Shown in pieces: positions 8,546-16,075 of a DNA stretch of 64,000 nucleotides. Origin of the DNA: Streptomyces sp. D2-8 (GTDB lineage: Bacteria; Actinomycetota; Actinomycetes; Streptomycetales; Streptomycetaceae); the NCBI RefSeq assembly GCF_023184515.1, contig NZ_JAAHBP010000018.1:62001-126000 (forward strand). The letters are read 5' to 3'. The position numbers were made by a program, and so were the translations under genes. Each line of letters opens with the position of its first letter. The first letter of the stretch is position 1. The notes under the pieces are model-generated. The model was not told the origin of the DNA and ran no database searches. It was given only the letters and a program-made list of their open reading frames with translations.

Positions 8546-8684
8546 ATCGCTGCAGGGGACTCTATGGCGACGAGGGTGCGGGCGCCCAGGCGTTGTCGGC
8601 GACGGCGATGCTGCCCTGGGCGATCGCGCAGAACGGCTGACCGCCGTCGGAGTCCAGCATGGACAGGTCGCAACGGCACACGAC

Positions 8685-9067
8685 CCGGGTACGGCCGGGA
8701 CCCGGCCGCGGACCGCCGCTGTCCGGCCGCCGCGGGAGTCACCACCGCCCAGCTCGGCGCCCTGTTCGCGATGCACGGCCGGCCGGCCCTGACCCAGCAG
8801 GAGCGCGCCGGAGCTCTGGGCCTGCGCCAGTCCGCGGTGACGCCGCTGGTCGGACGGCTCGTTACCGCCGGACTCGTGACCAGGAGTGCCCACCTCCGGG
8901 AGCACCGGGCGGTGGTACTGGAATTGACGGCCGCGGGTGCCGCCGCACTGCGCGCCGCCGGTCCGGAGATCGACCGGTTCAACGCGGAGCTTCGCGATCT
9001 CCTCGGAGACGACGGCTTCGTTCAAGCCTCGGCCGCACTGGACGAGCTGGCGCACTGGCATCCGTAA
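8685..9067 (+). pseudogene. N-terminally truncated MarR-family regulator
   Basis: The frame ending at TGA-equivalent TAA 9065-9067 reads CPAAAGVTTAQLGALFAMHG, then LTQQERAGALGLRQSAV, TPLVGRLVTAGLVTRS, the wing REHRAVVLELTAAGAAALR, and a C-terminal dimerisation helix. It is a MarR winged helix without its first dimerisation helix. No ATG, GTG or TTG is found in frame just upstream of the homologous part, so it is probably dead, although a far-upstream in-frame start would make a chimeric protein. Confidence 0.6.
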
Positions 9068-9177
9068 CCCAGGTTCTCCCGACTCGGCCAGAGGGGAGCT
9101 AAGAGGAGGGCGCGGGCCGCGAGTCGGGCACGGTCGCGGGCCACGGCTGGGCGATGAGTTGGAGCACGGTATGCGCC

Positions 9178-9621
9178 CTAGCCGACGGGGTCGGGCAGGG
9201 CGAGTTCGGCTATGACCTGCTTGCCGTCACGGGTCGGCCGGGTGTCGAAGCGGGTGCACAGGCGGGCGACCAGGTGCAGTCCGTGTCCGCCGACGCGGTG
9301 CCTGTCGGGTGCGAGCAGTACGGGCCGGTCCGGTGAGCCGTCACGGACGGTGATCCGCAAACGGTTCTCCTCCGTCACTTCCAGTAGGAGCCCACCGGGC
9401 CCCGGGGCGTGGCGCAGCGCGTTGGTGACCAGTTCGCTGACGACGATCTGCGCATCCTGGCTGACGGTGTGACTCGGAGGATGACCCGCCCGGGCGAGCA
9501 GGAGGCGTGCTGCGTGCCGGGTCTGGGTGATGGACATGCCTTCGGTGCCCCAGACGATGCCGTAGCGCAAGGGTGCTGCCTGGTGCTCATCCGGCGCCTG
9601 CTTCCTAAGCGGGATGATCAT
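9178..9621 (-). CDS. RsbW-like anti-sigma factor (ATP-binding serine kinase)
   Basis: A 147-residue cytoplasmic protein starting at ATG 9621-9619, with AGGAAAG 3-4 bp upstream. It has a HATPase fold: N box SELVTNALRHAPGPG, G1-like VRDGSPDRP and G2-like GGHGLHLVARLC. This is the small stand-alone class common in Streptomyces that binds a SigB/F-type sigma factor or phosphorylates a STAS antagonist. The STAS gene lies just upstream on the same strand, about 100 bp away, so the two may be a switch pair. A SigB-like gene is present in the window at 58271, but a link is speculation. Confidence 0.88.
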   Translation of the reverse strand: MIIPLRKQAPDEHQAAPLRYGIVWGTEGMSITQTRHAARLLLARAGHPPSHTVSQDAQIVVSELVTNALRHAPGPGGLLLEVTEENRLRITVRDGSPDRPVLLAPDRHRVGGHGLHLVARLCTRFDTRPTRDGKQVIAELALPDPVG

Positions 9622-9728
9622 GATCTTTCCTGTAACGGTGAAAGGAATTCCGGTTACTGATCGTTTCTGTTTCGGGAGTTTCACTTACCCACTGTGGCCG
9701 CCCTTATGGGGGGCGCACCATCACGTCC

Positions 9729-10061
9729 TCATGTCCGAATCTTCCACCGTGAAGTGTTCCCGCGTGCCGCTGAGGTCGAGAAGCCTGCTGACCGCGGGCT
9801 GGAGGGGCCGAGCAGGATGAACCGACGGCCGTGGGAGTCGTGGCGGCGGCGGGCGTCGAGGAGGGCGTTGAGGAGCATGCTGTCGGCGAAGGTCACCTGG
9901 GACAGGTCCACCACTGTGGTGAGAAGGGCCGCCTGGTCGGCGGCCTGCCAGGGGGCTTCGAAGTCCTCGGCGTCCTCATAGTCCACTTCACCTCGCACGA
10001 TCAGTCGGAACACCTGGTCGTCGTGTTTGACGTGCACCTTTGGGTCGAGGGCCGAATACAT
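9729..10061 (-). CDS. STAS-domain anti-sigma factor antagonist with frameshifted C-terminus
   Basis: 110 codons from ATG 10061-10059, preceded by GAGGAT. The STAS core is clear: FRLIVRGEVDYEDAEDFEAP, then LTTVVDLSQVTFADSMLLNALLDA. The phosphorylatable serine of this fold would be S in FADSMLL. After FILLG the present frame gives a basic, unfolded-looking tail. A one-base shift near 9805 restores a normal ending (LQPAVSRLLDLSGTREHFTV, then EDSDMRT, stop at 9721-9723). The antagonist should release a sigma factor from the neighbouring RsbW-like kinase. Either it lost its last helix or the shift is a sequencing error. Confidence 0.72.
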   Translation of the reverse strand: MYSALDPKVHVKHDDQVFRLIVRGEVDYEDAEDFEAPWQAADQAALLTTVVDLSQVTFADSMLLNALLDARRRHDSHGRRFILLGPSSPRSAGFSTSAARGNTSRWKIRT

Positions 10062-10067
10062 TCGGCC
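10050..10067. repeat. Perfect inverted repeat over the STAS gene start codon
   Basis: GGCCGAAT-AC-ATTCGGCC, 8-bp arms with a 2-bp centre, spans the ATG of the STAS gene at 10061. It could be an operator, or an mRNA hairpin that hides the start codon. Confidence 0.45.
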
Positions 10068-10234
10068 ATCCTCACATGGAACAGAAGCCAGCCGCCGTGA
10101 AGGGCGTCACGCGCCCCACGCGGCAGAGCCCTTGGACCGTGGCCCGGCATGAACGCCGACGCGTATCGAGGGCTGTGCGGGTATCAGCACAGCGAGAGCA
10201 GGTCGTGAGTTCATGCTGTGGGAGGTGAGAGGCA

Positions 10235-10966
10235 GTGAAGCGGCTCGATTGCGATCAGCGCACGCTCGACATGATCGACTGGCTGTTGGAGACCGACTCG
10301 CTGCGGGAGTTTCTTCAGCGTTTGGTCGACGACGCGGTCAGTGCCTCCGGTGCGGACGGCTGCGGTGTGACGCTGCAGAGGAGAGGCCGGCCGCTGACCG
10401 TGGTCAGCACCGGGGAAGTGGCCGACAAGCTGGATGAGAAGCAGTACGGCCAGGACGACGGCCCCTGCCTGCAGGCCCTGCGTACCGGTCGGATCGTCCA
10501 TGTGCCCGAGATGCTGGAGGAATCCCGGTGGGGACCTTATCCGCGCTTCGCGGCGGACCTGGGCGTCCGTTCTTCGATGTCCCTGCCGATTCCCGCACAC
10601 AGCCACACCGCCGGGGCGCTGAACTTCTACGCCACCGACCCGGACGCCTTCACCGACAGCGACCGGCACGCGCTGAAGCTGTCCACAGCCCAGGTGGGCG
10701 GCGGGATCGCACTGGCGCAGCGGCTGGCCGACGCGGAAGACTTCGCCCGCGATCTCCAGACCGCACTCGCCTCACGCCGGGTGATCGACCAGGCCATCGG
10801 CAGCGTCATGCAACAACAGCAGTGCACCGAGGAAGAGGCTTTCGACTTGCTGCGCCGGCTGTCACAGCAGACCAACCTCAAACTCCACGACGTCTGCACA
10901 CGGCTGCTGACCGACATAGCCGGCCGTCCCCCCACACCCGCTCCGCCGCTGCGCCCTCGTCCGTGA
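10235..10966 (+). CDS. GAF and ANTAR domain protein (putative RNA-binding antiterminator)
   Basis: A 243-residue protein from GTG 10235 (GGGAGGTGAGAGGCA upstream). A GAF sensor domain occupies about 15-165 (GCGVTLQRRGRPLTVVST, DDGPCLQALRTG, SMSLPIPA, ALNFYA). A C-terminal ANTAR domain follows (about 170-230: LASRRVIDQAIGSVMQQQQC, EEAFDLLRRLSQQTN, RLLTDIA). ANTAR domains bind paired RNA stem-loops and prevent termination. It is divergent from the STAS gene. The GAF ligand is unknown, and the C-terminus ends in a proline-rich tail. Confidence 0.9.
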   Translation: MKRLDCDQRTLDMIDWLLETDSLREFLQRLVDDAVSASGADGCGVTLQRRGRPLTVVSTGEVADKLDEKQYGQDDGPCLQALRTGRIVHVPEMLEESRWGPYPRFAADLGVRSSMSLPIPAHSHTAGALNFYATDPDAFTDSDRHALKLSTAQVGGGIALAQRLADAEDFARDLQTALASRRVIDQAIGSVMQQQQCTEEEAFDLLRRLSQQTNLKLHDVCTRLLTDIAGRPPTPAPPLRPRP

Positions 10967-11315
10967 CGGCACCTCGCGAAGGACGTGCGTACGCGCGACT
11001 CAGCTGTGCCGGCACGCCGTACCAACTGTCACCCCGTGAGGGGGCCGGTCAGCCGGCCGGCGACAGCCGTTCGCTCCCGCGGCCACGACAGCTGCGCACT
11101 CGCCCGCCCGGCTTCCCTGGCCGGAGGGCGCATCCCCGACGGCGCGGGCCTGTTGCCCGGAGCGCCAGGTGTGGCTTCACCCGTTCCTCGACGCCCTGCC
11201 CACCGTCGGCGTCACCGGCCCAGGCGCCCGCCGGCGGTTCGCCAGTGGAACGACCGTGGCGTTGACCCCGCGGGCTGAGCTGCCCGGCCGAGTCGACACG
11301 GTTGGTGTCAACCCC
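10967..11315. other. Intergenic stretch before the mscR promoter
   Basis: About 350 bp without a recognisable gene on either strand. The regulatory element of mscR begins at 11316. Confidence 0.6.
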
Positions 11316-11383
11316 TTGACCCTCGGCGTGCTCCTCCACGATGCTCGGTTGCGTATAGCGGTGCGTGTATCGAATGAGGCAAC
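11316..11383 (+). promoter_or_regulatory. mscR promoter with 36-bp tandem GTTGC operator
   Basis: -35 TTGACC 11316-11321, spacer 18, -10 GATGCT 11340-11345. The operator at 11348-11383 has left half GTTGC-N7-GGTGC, 2 bp, then right half GTATC-N7-GCAAC. It lies 35 bp before the mscR ATG and has the same geometry as the other pathway sites. Confidence 0.72.
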
Positions 11384-11418
11384 GCACTCGCGAGGGTATC
11401 CCGCTTGAGGAGCAGCTC

Positions 11419-12504
11419 ATGGCTCACGAGGTTCGTGCCGTCGTCGCCCGGAAGAAGGGCGCACCGGTCTCCGTCGAGACGATCGTCGTCCCGGATCCGG
11501 GTCCGGGTGAGGCGCTGGTCAAGGTCGAGGCCTGCGGCGTCTGTCATACCGATCTCCATTATCGCGAGGGCGGGATCAACGACGACTTCCCCTTCCTTCT
11601 GGGGCACGAGGCGGCAGGTCGCGTCGAGGCGGTCGGAGAGGGAGTCACCGGCGTGGAGCCCGGCGACTTCGTCATCCTCAACTGGCGTGCGGTGTGCGGC
11701 CAGTGCCGGGCTTGCAGCAAGGGCAAGCCCTGGTACTGCTTCGCCACCCACAACGCCACACAACCGATGACGCTGCTCGACGGCACCCCGCTCTCGCCCG
11801 CCCTCGGCATCGGCGCCTTCGCGGAGAAGACGCTCGTCGCCGCCGGGCAGTGCACCAAGGTGGACCCCGCGGCCCCGGCGGCGGCAGCCGGTCTGCTCGG
11901 GTGCGGCGTCATGGCCGGCTTCGGCGCGGCCGTGAACACCGGCGCCGTCGGCCGGGGGGACTCCGTCGCCGTCATCGGCTGCGGCGGCGTCGGCATGGCC
12001 GCCGTCGCGGGGGCGAGGCTCGCCGGAGCGAGCAAGGTCATCGCCGTCGACATCGACCAGCGCAAGCTGGACCGGGCCATGGCCATGGGGGCCACCCACA
12101 TCGTCGACGGGGCGAAGGGCGACGTCGTGGAAGCGGTGCGCGAACTGACGGGCGGCTTCGGCGCGGACGTCGTCGTGGAGGCGGTCGGTCGCCCCGAGAC
12201 GTACCGTCAGGCCTTCTACGCCCGCGACCTGGCCGGCACGGTCGTGCTGGTCGGCGTGCCCACCCCGGAGATGAAGGTGGAGCTGCCCCTGCTCGACGTC
12301 TTCGGGCGGGGCGGCTCACTGAAGTCCAGCTGGTACGGCGACTGCCTGCCCTCGCGCGACTTCCCGGCCCTCATCGACCTGTATCTGGGAGGCCGTTTCG
12401 ACCTGGACGCGTTCGTCTCCGAGACCATCGGCCTCGGTGACGTGGAGGAGGCGTTCGAGAAGATGCACCGCGGCGACGTGCTGCGCTCGGTGGTGGTGCT
12501 GTGA
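11419..12504 (+). CDS. mscR: S-(hydroxymethyl)mycothiol dehydrogenase (formaldehyde oxidation)
   Basis: A 361-residue zinc-dependent medium-chain alcohol dehydrogenase from ATG 11419 (TTGAGGAG upstream). CGVCH (39-43) and GHEAAG carry catalytic-zinc ligands; CGQCRAC plus a following cysteine form the structural zinc lobe. VAVIGCGGVGMAAVAGARLA is the NAD-binding Rossmann loop, followed by VDIDQRKLDRA. Length and motifs match the mycothiol-dependent formaldehyde dehydrogenase of actinomycetes, which converts the spontaneous mycothiol-formaldehyde adduct to formylmycothiol with NAD. It is the first gene of an operon with the MBL-fold protein and is preceded by the pathway operator. This fits removal of formaldehyde made by betaine and methylglycine demethylation. 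Confidence 0.9.
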   Translation: MAHEVRAVVARKKGAPVSVETIVVPDPGPGEALVKVEACGVCHTDLHYREGGINDDFPFLLGHEAAGRVEAVGEGVTGVEPGDFVILNWRAVCGQCRACSKGKPWYCFATHNATQPMTLLDGTPLSPALGIGAFAEKTLVAAGQCTKVDPAAPAAAAGLLGCGVMAGFGAAVNTGAVGRGDSVAVIGCGGVGMAAVAGARLAGASKVIAVDIDQRKLDRAMAMGATHIVDGAKGDVVEAVRELTGGFGADVVVEAVGRPETYRQAFYARDLAGTVVLVGVPTPEMKVELPLLDVFGRGGSLKSSWYGDCLPSRDFPALIDLYLGGRFDLDAFVSETIGLGDVEEAFEKMHRGDVLRSVVVL

Positions 12505-13139
12505 TGGCCGGCGCGCCGCGCATCGAACACCTCGTCACCAGCGGGACCTTCAGCCTCGACGGCGGGACCTGGGACGTCGACAACAACGTTTGGATCATCG
12601 GTGACGACGACGAGGTGGTCGTCATCGACGCGGCGCACGATTCCGACGCCGTCCTGGAGACCGTCGGTGACCGTCGCCTCTCGGCCGTCGTGTGCACCCA
12701 CGCCCACGACGACCATGTGCGCGCCGCACCGGACGTCGCTCTGGCCACGGGCGCGCCCATCCTCCTGCACCCCGACGACCAGGTGTTGTGGAAGATGGTG
12801 CACCCCAACCGTCGGCCCGACAGGCCGCTCGCCGACGGTGACGAACTCAGGGTGGCGGGCATCGGCCTGCGTGTGCTCCACACGCCCGGACACGCTCCGG
12901 GTGCCGTGTGCCTGTACGCCCCCGAACTGGGCGCGCTGTTCAGCGGTGACACGCTGTTCGCAGGAGGACCCGGCGCGACCGGGCGTTCCTACAGCGACTT
13001 CGGCACGATCATCGGCTCCATCGGTGACCGGCTGCTGACCCTCCCGGGCGAGACGGTCGTCCACACCGGACACGGCGGGACGACGACCGTCGAGGCGGAG
13101 GCACCACACCTGGAGGAATGGGCCGCCCGCGGCTGGTGA
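12504..13139 (+). CDS. Metallo-beta-lactamase-fold hydrolase, mscR partner
   Basis: 211 residues, from the ATG at 12504 that overlaps the mscR stop, so it is translationally coupled. The Zn-binding HxHxDH motif is THAHDDH (H66, H68, D70, H71). Later ligands are HTPGHAPG and FSGDTLF, and a C-terminal HTGHGGTT completes the glyoxalase II-like site. In actinobacteria an MBL protein commonly follows mscR. The natural inference is that it hydrolyses formylmycothiol (or a related thioester) to formate and mycothiol, but that activity is not shown by sequence alone. Confidence 0.88.
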   Translation: MAGAPRIEHLVTSGTFSLDGGTWDVDNNVWIIGDDDEVVVIDAAHDSDAVLETVGDRRLSAVVCTHAHDDHVRAAPDVALATGAPILLHPDDQVLWKMVHPNRRPDRPLADGDELRVAGIGLRVLHTPGHAPGAVCLYAPELGALFSGDTLFAGGPGATGRSYSDFGTIIGSIGDRLLTLPGETVVHTGHGGTTTVEAEAPHLEEWAARGW

Positions 13140-13243
13140 CAGGGCTGCCGCCATGCCGGCCGGGGCGAGCGAATGCCCGCATGTCTCCTCGCTCGAGACC
13201 CGCGAACGAGAGCCCGCCCCGATCGGCATGCCAGCGCGATCCC

Positions 13244-13345
13244 GTCGGCACGCCCGCGTACCTGCCAGGCACGCCCACGTACCTGGCGGGCATGCCCGTG
13301 ACACCGGCCATGGGCGGCCGTGACACCGGCCATGGTGGCCATGGT
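13244..13345. repeat. Short degenerate tandem repeats between the MBL gene and pabB
   Basis: A run of GCACGCCCACGTACCTGGC-like units (about 20 bp, at least two copies) is followed by two copies of GTGACACCGGCCATGG separated by 6 bp and a tail of TGGCCATGG. The 13140-13449 gap otherwise shows no convincing gene. The repeats look like slippage products. Confidence 0.5.
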
Positions 13346-13449
13346 GGTCGTGGCCTCGGCCGTGGTGGACGTGCCCCCCGGCCGCCGTGGCCAGGAACGA
13401 CCGTAAAGACGCAGGACCATCCGCCCCGTCGGCCCCCGGACGAACCGCC

Positions 13450-14511
13450 ATGCACGCTCCCGCCCCGATGGCCCGCTTCGGCGGCCTCGTCGCCACTGAT
13501 CTGCGCGAGGTGACCAGCGACCCCGCCGCCTTGGACTCCTCCGGCTTCTGGGCGGTCGTCGCGGACTTCGAAGGCCGCCTGGTCTGCGCGCGGTTCGGCA
13601 GGCTGCGCCGCGCGCAGGTACCCGCGCCGCGGACCGGCGGCTGGCCGGGCCCGGCCGCCGGCGACTGGACCTCGTCGCTGGACCGCACCGCCTACATCGC
13701 GGGCGTGCGCCGCATCCGCGAGCACATCGCGGCGGGCGATGTCTACCAGGCCAATCTCTGCCGCGTGCTCTCCGCACCCCTGCCCGCCCCGGCCGCCGCC
13801 GACATCGACGCGCTGACCGCGCTGCTCGCCCGAGGCAACCCCGCGCCCTACGCCGGTACGGTCCGGCTTCCCGCGCACGGTGTCGAAGTGGCCACCGCCT
13901 CACCCGAACTCTTCCTGCGCCGCACCGGCCGGATCGTGGAGTCCGGGCCGATCAAGGGCACGGGCCGTACCGCGGGCGACCTGCTGGAGAAGGACCATGC
14001 CGAGAACGTGATGATCGTGGATCTGGTCCGCAACGACCTGGGGCGGGTCTGCGCCACCGGCTCCGTGACCGTTCCGGCCCTGTGCGCCGTCGAGCGGCAC
14101 CCGGGCCTGGTGCATCTCGTCTCCACCGTGCGCGGGGAACTGGCGCGGGGCGCGGGCTGGCCCGAGCTGATGGCCGGGGCCTTCCCGCCGGGTTCCGTGA
14201 CCGGCGCGCCCAAATCCAGCGCCCTGCGCATCATCGACGCCCTGGAGACCGCGCCCCGCGGCCCCTACTGCGGTGCCGTCGGTTGGGTCGACGCCGACCG
14301 GGGGACCGGTGAACTGGCCGTGGCCATCCGCACCTTCTGGATCGACCGTGCCGCTCCGGCGGGGCCGGTGCTGCGTTTCGGTACGGGCGCCGGCATCACC
14401 TGGGGGTCCGACCCCGGGCTGGAGTGGGACGAGACCGAACTGAAGGCCTCTCGGCTGCTCCCTCTGGCGTCGGGGCCGCAGAGGGAGGCCGAGGCCTTCC
14501 ACCTGCCTTGA
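13450..14511 (+). CDS. pabB: Chorismate-binding protein, PabB-like aminodeoxychorismate synthase component I
   Basis: 353 residues from ATG 13450 (homolog-like start MHAPAPMARFGG; a GTG at 13387 would add 21 residues). The chorismate-utilising fold shows AYIAGVRRIREHIAAGDVYQ, ESGPIKGT, NVMIVDLVRNDLGRVC, LVHLVSTVRG and the PPGSVTGAPK active-site signature. The enzyme would amidate chorismate toward p-aminobenzoate using a PabA-type glutaminase not encoded here. Together with folP directly downstream it points to extra folate synthesis, fitting a pathway that charges tetrahydrofolate with methyl-derived carbon. Anthranilate or salicylate synthase activity is a less likely alternative. Confidence 0.82.
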   Translation: MHAPAPMARFGGLVATDLREVTSDPAALDSSGFWAVVADFEGRLVCARFGRLRRAQVPAPRTGGWPGPAAGDWTSSLDRTAYIAGVRRIREHIAAGDVYQANLCRVLSAPLPAPAAADIDALTALLARGNPAPYAGTVRLPAHGVEVATASPELFLRRTGRIVESGPIKGTGRTAGDLLEKDHAENVMIVDLVRNDLGRVCATGSVTVPALCAVERHPGLVHLVSTVRGELARGAGWPELMAGAFPPGSVTGAPKSSALRIIDALETAPRGPYCGAVGWVDADRGTGELAVAIRTFWIDRAAPAGPVLRFGTGAGITWGSDPGLEWDETELKASRLLPLASGPQREAEAFHLP

Positions 14512-14574
14512 CAGTGCCGCACGGCCGTCCTCAGACTCGTTGCTCAGATCGCACATTGTTCCTCTATATGCAAC
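14508..14574 (+). promoter_or_regulatory. folP promoter with 36-bp tandem GTTGC operator
   Basis: -35 TTGACA 14508-14513 overlaps the pabB stop codon; spacer 18; -10 CAGACT 14532-14537. The operator at 14539-14574 reads GTTGC-N7-GCACA, 2 bp, GTTCC-N7-GCAAC. It lies 57 bp before the folP ATG. Confidence 0.72.
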
Positions 14575-14631
14575 GAGGTCAACCGGTCCCATGATGATTC
14601 CCGCACACCTCCTCGCCGATACCCGAGTCGC

Positions 14632-15543
14632 ATGAGCACCGCCGCCCGGCCCGGCGAGGCCGCTCCCGCGCTCCGTCCGCGAGGTCTTCCCCGTCCTGAC
14701 CGGACCCTTGTGATGGGCATCGTGAACGTCACGCCCGACTCGTTCTCCGACGGCGGGCGGTGGTTCGACCCGCGACGGGCCGTCGCGCACGGCCTCGCGC
14801 TGCTCGACGAGGGCGCGGACATCCTGGACGTGGGTGGCGAGTCGACCCGCCCCGGCGCCGCGCGCCCGGAAGTGGGGGAGGAGCTGCGGCGCGTACTGCC
14901 GGTCGTGCGCGAACTCGCCGCCGCGGGTGCGACGGTCAGCGTCGACACCATGCGGGCCGAGGTCGCCGCCCGCGCCATGGAGGCCGGCGCCGCCCTGGTC
15001 AACGACGTCTCCGGCGGACTCGCCGACCCGGCGATGCTCCCGCTGATGGCGCGGGCCGGGACGCCCTACGTCCTCATGCACTGGCGCGGGCACTCCGCGG
15101 GGATGCAGGCGAACGCCGTGTACGACGACGTCGTCACCGACGTGGTCGACGAGTTGCGGGCGAGAGTCGACGTGGCCCTGCGCGCCGGGGTCCCGGTGGA
15201 CTGTCTCGTCGTCGACCCGGGGCTCGGGTTCGCCAAGCACGCCGAGCACAACTGGCGGCTGCTCGGCCGTCTCCCGGAGGTCGCCGCGCTCGGCCGGCCG
15301 GTTCTGGTGGGTGCGGCACGGAAGTCCTTTCTGGGCCACCTGCTGGCGGACCCGGAGACGGGGCGGCCCCGGCCGGCGCACCTGCGGGACGCGGCCACCT
15401 CGGCGGTGTCGGTCCTGGCCGCCGCGCAGGGCGCCTGGTGCGTGCGCGTCCATGACGTCGCCTCGACGGCCGACGCGGTGCGCGTGACCGCGCGGTGGGG
15501 TCTTGAATCCACCGCGAATCAGCACTCCACGCTCCGGTTCTGA
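14632..15543 (+). CDS. folP: Dihydropteroate synthase
   Basis: 303 residues from ATG 14632. The signatures are VMGIVNVTPDSFSDGGRWFD, DILDVGGESTRPGA, VSVDTMRAEV, LVNDVSGG, VDPGLGFAKHAEHN and VGAARKSFLG, the complete pterin and pABA-binding set of FolP. It joins dihydropterin pyrophosphate with p-aminobenzoate. It sits apart from a general folate operon (no folE, folK or folB nearby) and carries its own betaine-type operator, so it is probably a dedicated second copy that raises the tetrahydrofolate pool during methyl-group catabolism. Whether another folP exists cannot be seen from this window. Confidence 0.93.
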   Translation: MSTAARPGEAAPALRPRGLPRPDRTLVMGIVNVTPDSFSDGGRWFDPRRAVAHGLALLDEGADILDVGGESTRPGAARPEVGEELRRVLPVVRELAAAGATVSVDTMRAEVAARAMEAGAALVNDVSGGLADPAMLPLMARAGTPYVLMHWRGHSAGMQANAVYDDVVTDVVDELRARVDVALRAGVPVDCLVVDPGLGFAKHAEHNWRLLGRLPEVAALGRPVLVGAARKSFLGHLLADPETGRPRPAHLRDAATSAVSVLAAAQGAWCVRVHDVASTADAVRVTARWGLESTANQHSTLRF

Positions 15544-15565
15544 GGGGCGGCCCGCTCCGACCTGC

Positions 15566-15601
15566 GTTTCTTATGATGCAGGACGTTGTGTAATGCGCAA
15601 C
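15566..15601 (+). promoter_or_regulatory. 36-bp tandem operator upstream of the ferredoxin operon (distal copy)
   Basis: GTTTC-N7-GCAGG, 2 bp, GTTGT-N7-GCAAC. No clear -35/-10 precedes it, unlike most other copies. It starts 68 bp before the next copy begins, so this intergenic region has four half-operators. Confidence 0.6.
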
Positions 15602-15635
15602 GCAAAATATTGGCGTCGACCGTCCATCGAACTCC

Positions 15636-15704
15636 TTGACAAGGATTCGCGGGCGCCTTCAAACTGGCGTTGCGTTCACCGCAATCCGTTTCGCTATACG
15701 CACC
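15636..15704 (+). promoter_or_regulatory. Ferredoxin-reductase-gbcA promoter with 36-bp tandem operator (proximal copy)
   Basis: -35 TTGACA 15636-15641, spacer 18, -10 CAAACT 15660-15665. The operator at 15669-15704 reads GTTGC-N7-GCAAT, 2 bp, GTTTC-N7-GCACC. It ends only 8 bp before the ferredoxin ATG and touches its ribosome binding site. Confidence 0.7.
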
Positions 15705-15712
15705 GAGGTGTC

Positions 15713-16075
15713 ATGATGATTGCCGCGTGCCGTCTCGTGGATCTGCCCCGAGGCGAGGCCCACAGGCTCGACATCGACCCGCCGGTCTCGGTGTTCCACA
15801 CCGATGACGGCGAACTCTTCGCCATCGACGACACATGCACCCACCAGGACGCCTCGCTCGCTGACGGCTGGCTGGAGGGCTGCGAGGTCGAATGCCCGCT
15901 GCACGCCTCGAAGTTCAACCTCAAAACCGGAGCTGTCGACGCCCCGCCGGCCAAGCTCCCGGTGCGCACGCACGAGGTCTTCGTCGAGGACGGCATGATC
16001 TACGTCCGGCTGTCCATGGCAGCCCCGAACCTGCCTCCCTGCATCGCCGCCCGTCTCGCCGGGGGCGTCGCGTGA
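15713..16075 (+). CDS. Rieske-type [2Fe-2S] ferredoxin
   Basis: 120 residues from ATG 15713 (CCGAGGTGTC before it; 15716 is an equal alternative). The Rieske cluster ligands are C42-T-H44 (CTHQDASL) and C61-P-L-H64, the spacing of bacterial three-component dioxygenase ferredoxins. It should pass electrons from the FAD reductase encoded next (4-bp GTGA overlap) to the terminal oxygenase encoded after that. The order ferredoxin, reductase, oxygenase and the shared operator support a complete betaine monooxygenase electron chain. Confidence 0.88.
   Translation: MMIAACRLVDLPRGEAHRLDIDPPVSVFHTDDGELFAIDDTCTHQDASLADGWLEGCEVECPLHASKFNLKTGAVDAPPAKLPVRTHEVFVEDGMIYVRLSMAAPNLPPCIAARLAGGVA

Noticed and set aside
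13244..13345. Possible CRISPR-like array
   Set aside because: Units are short, irregular and adjacent without unique spacers; no cas genes are nearby.
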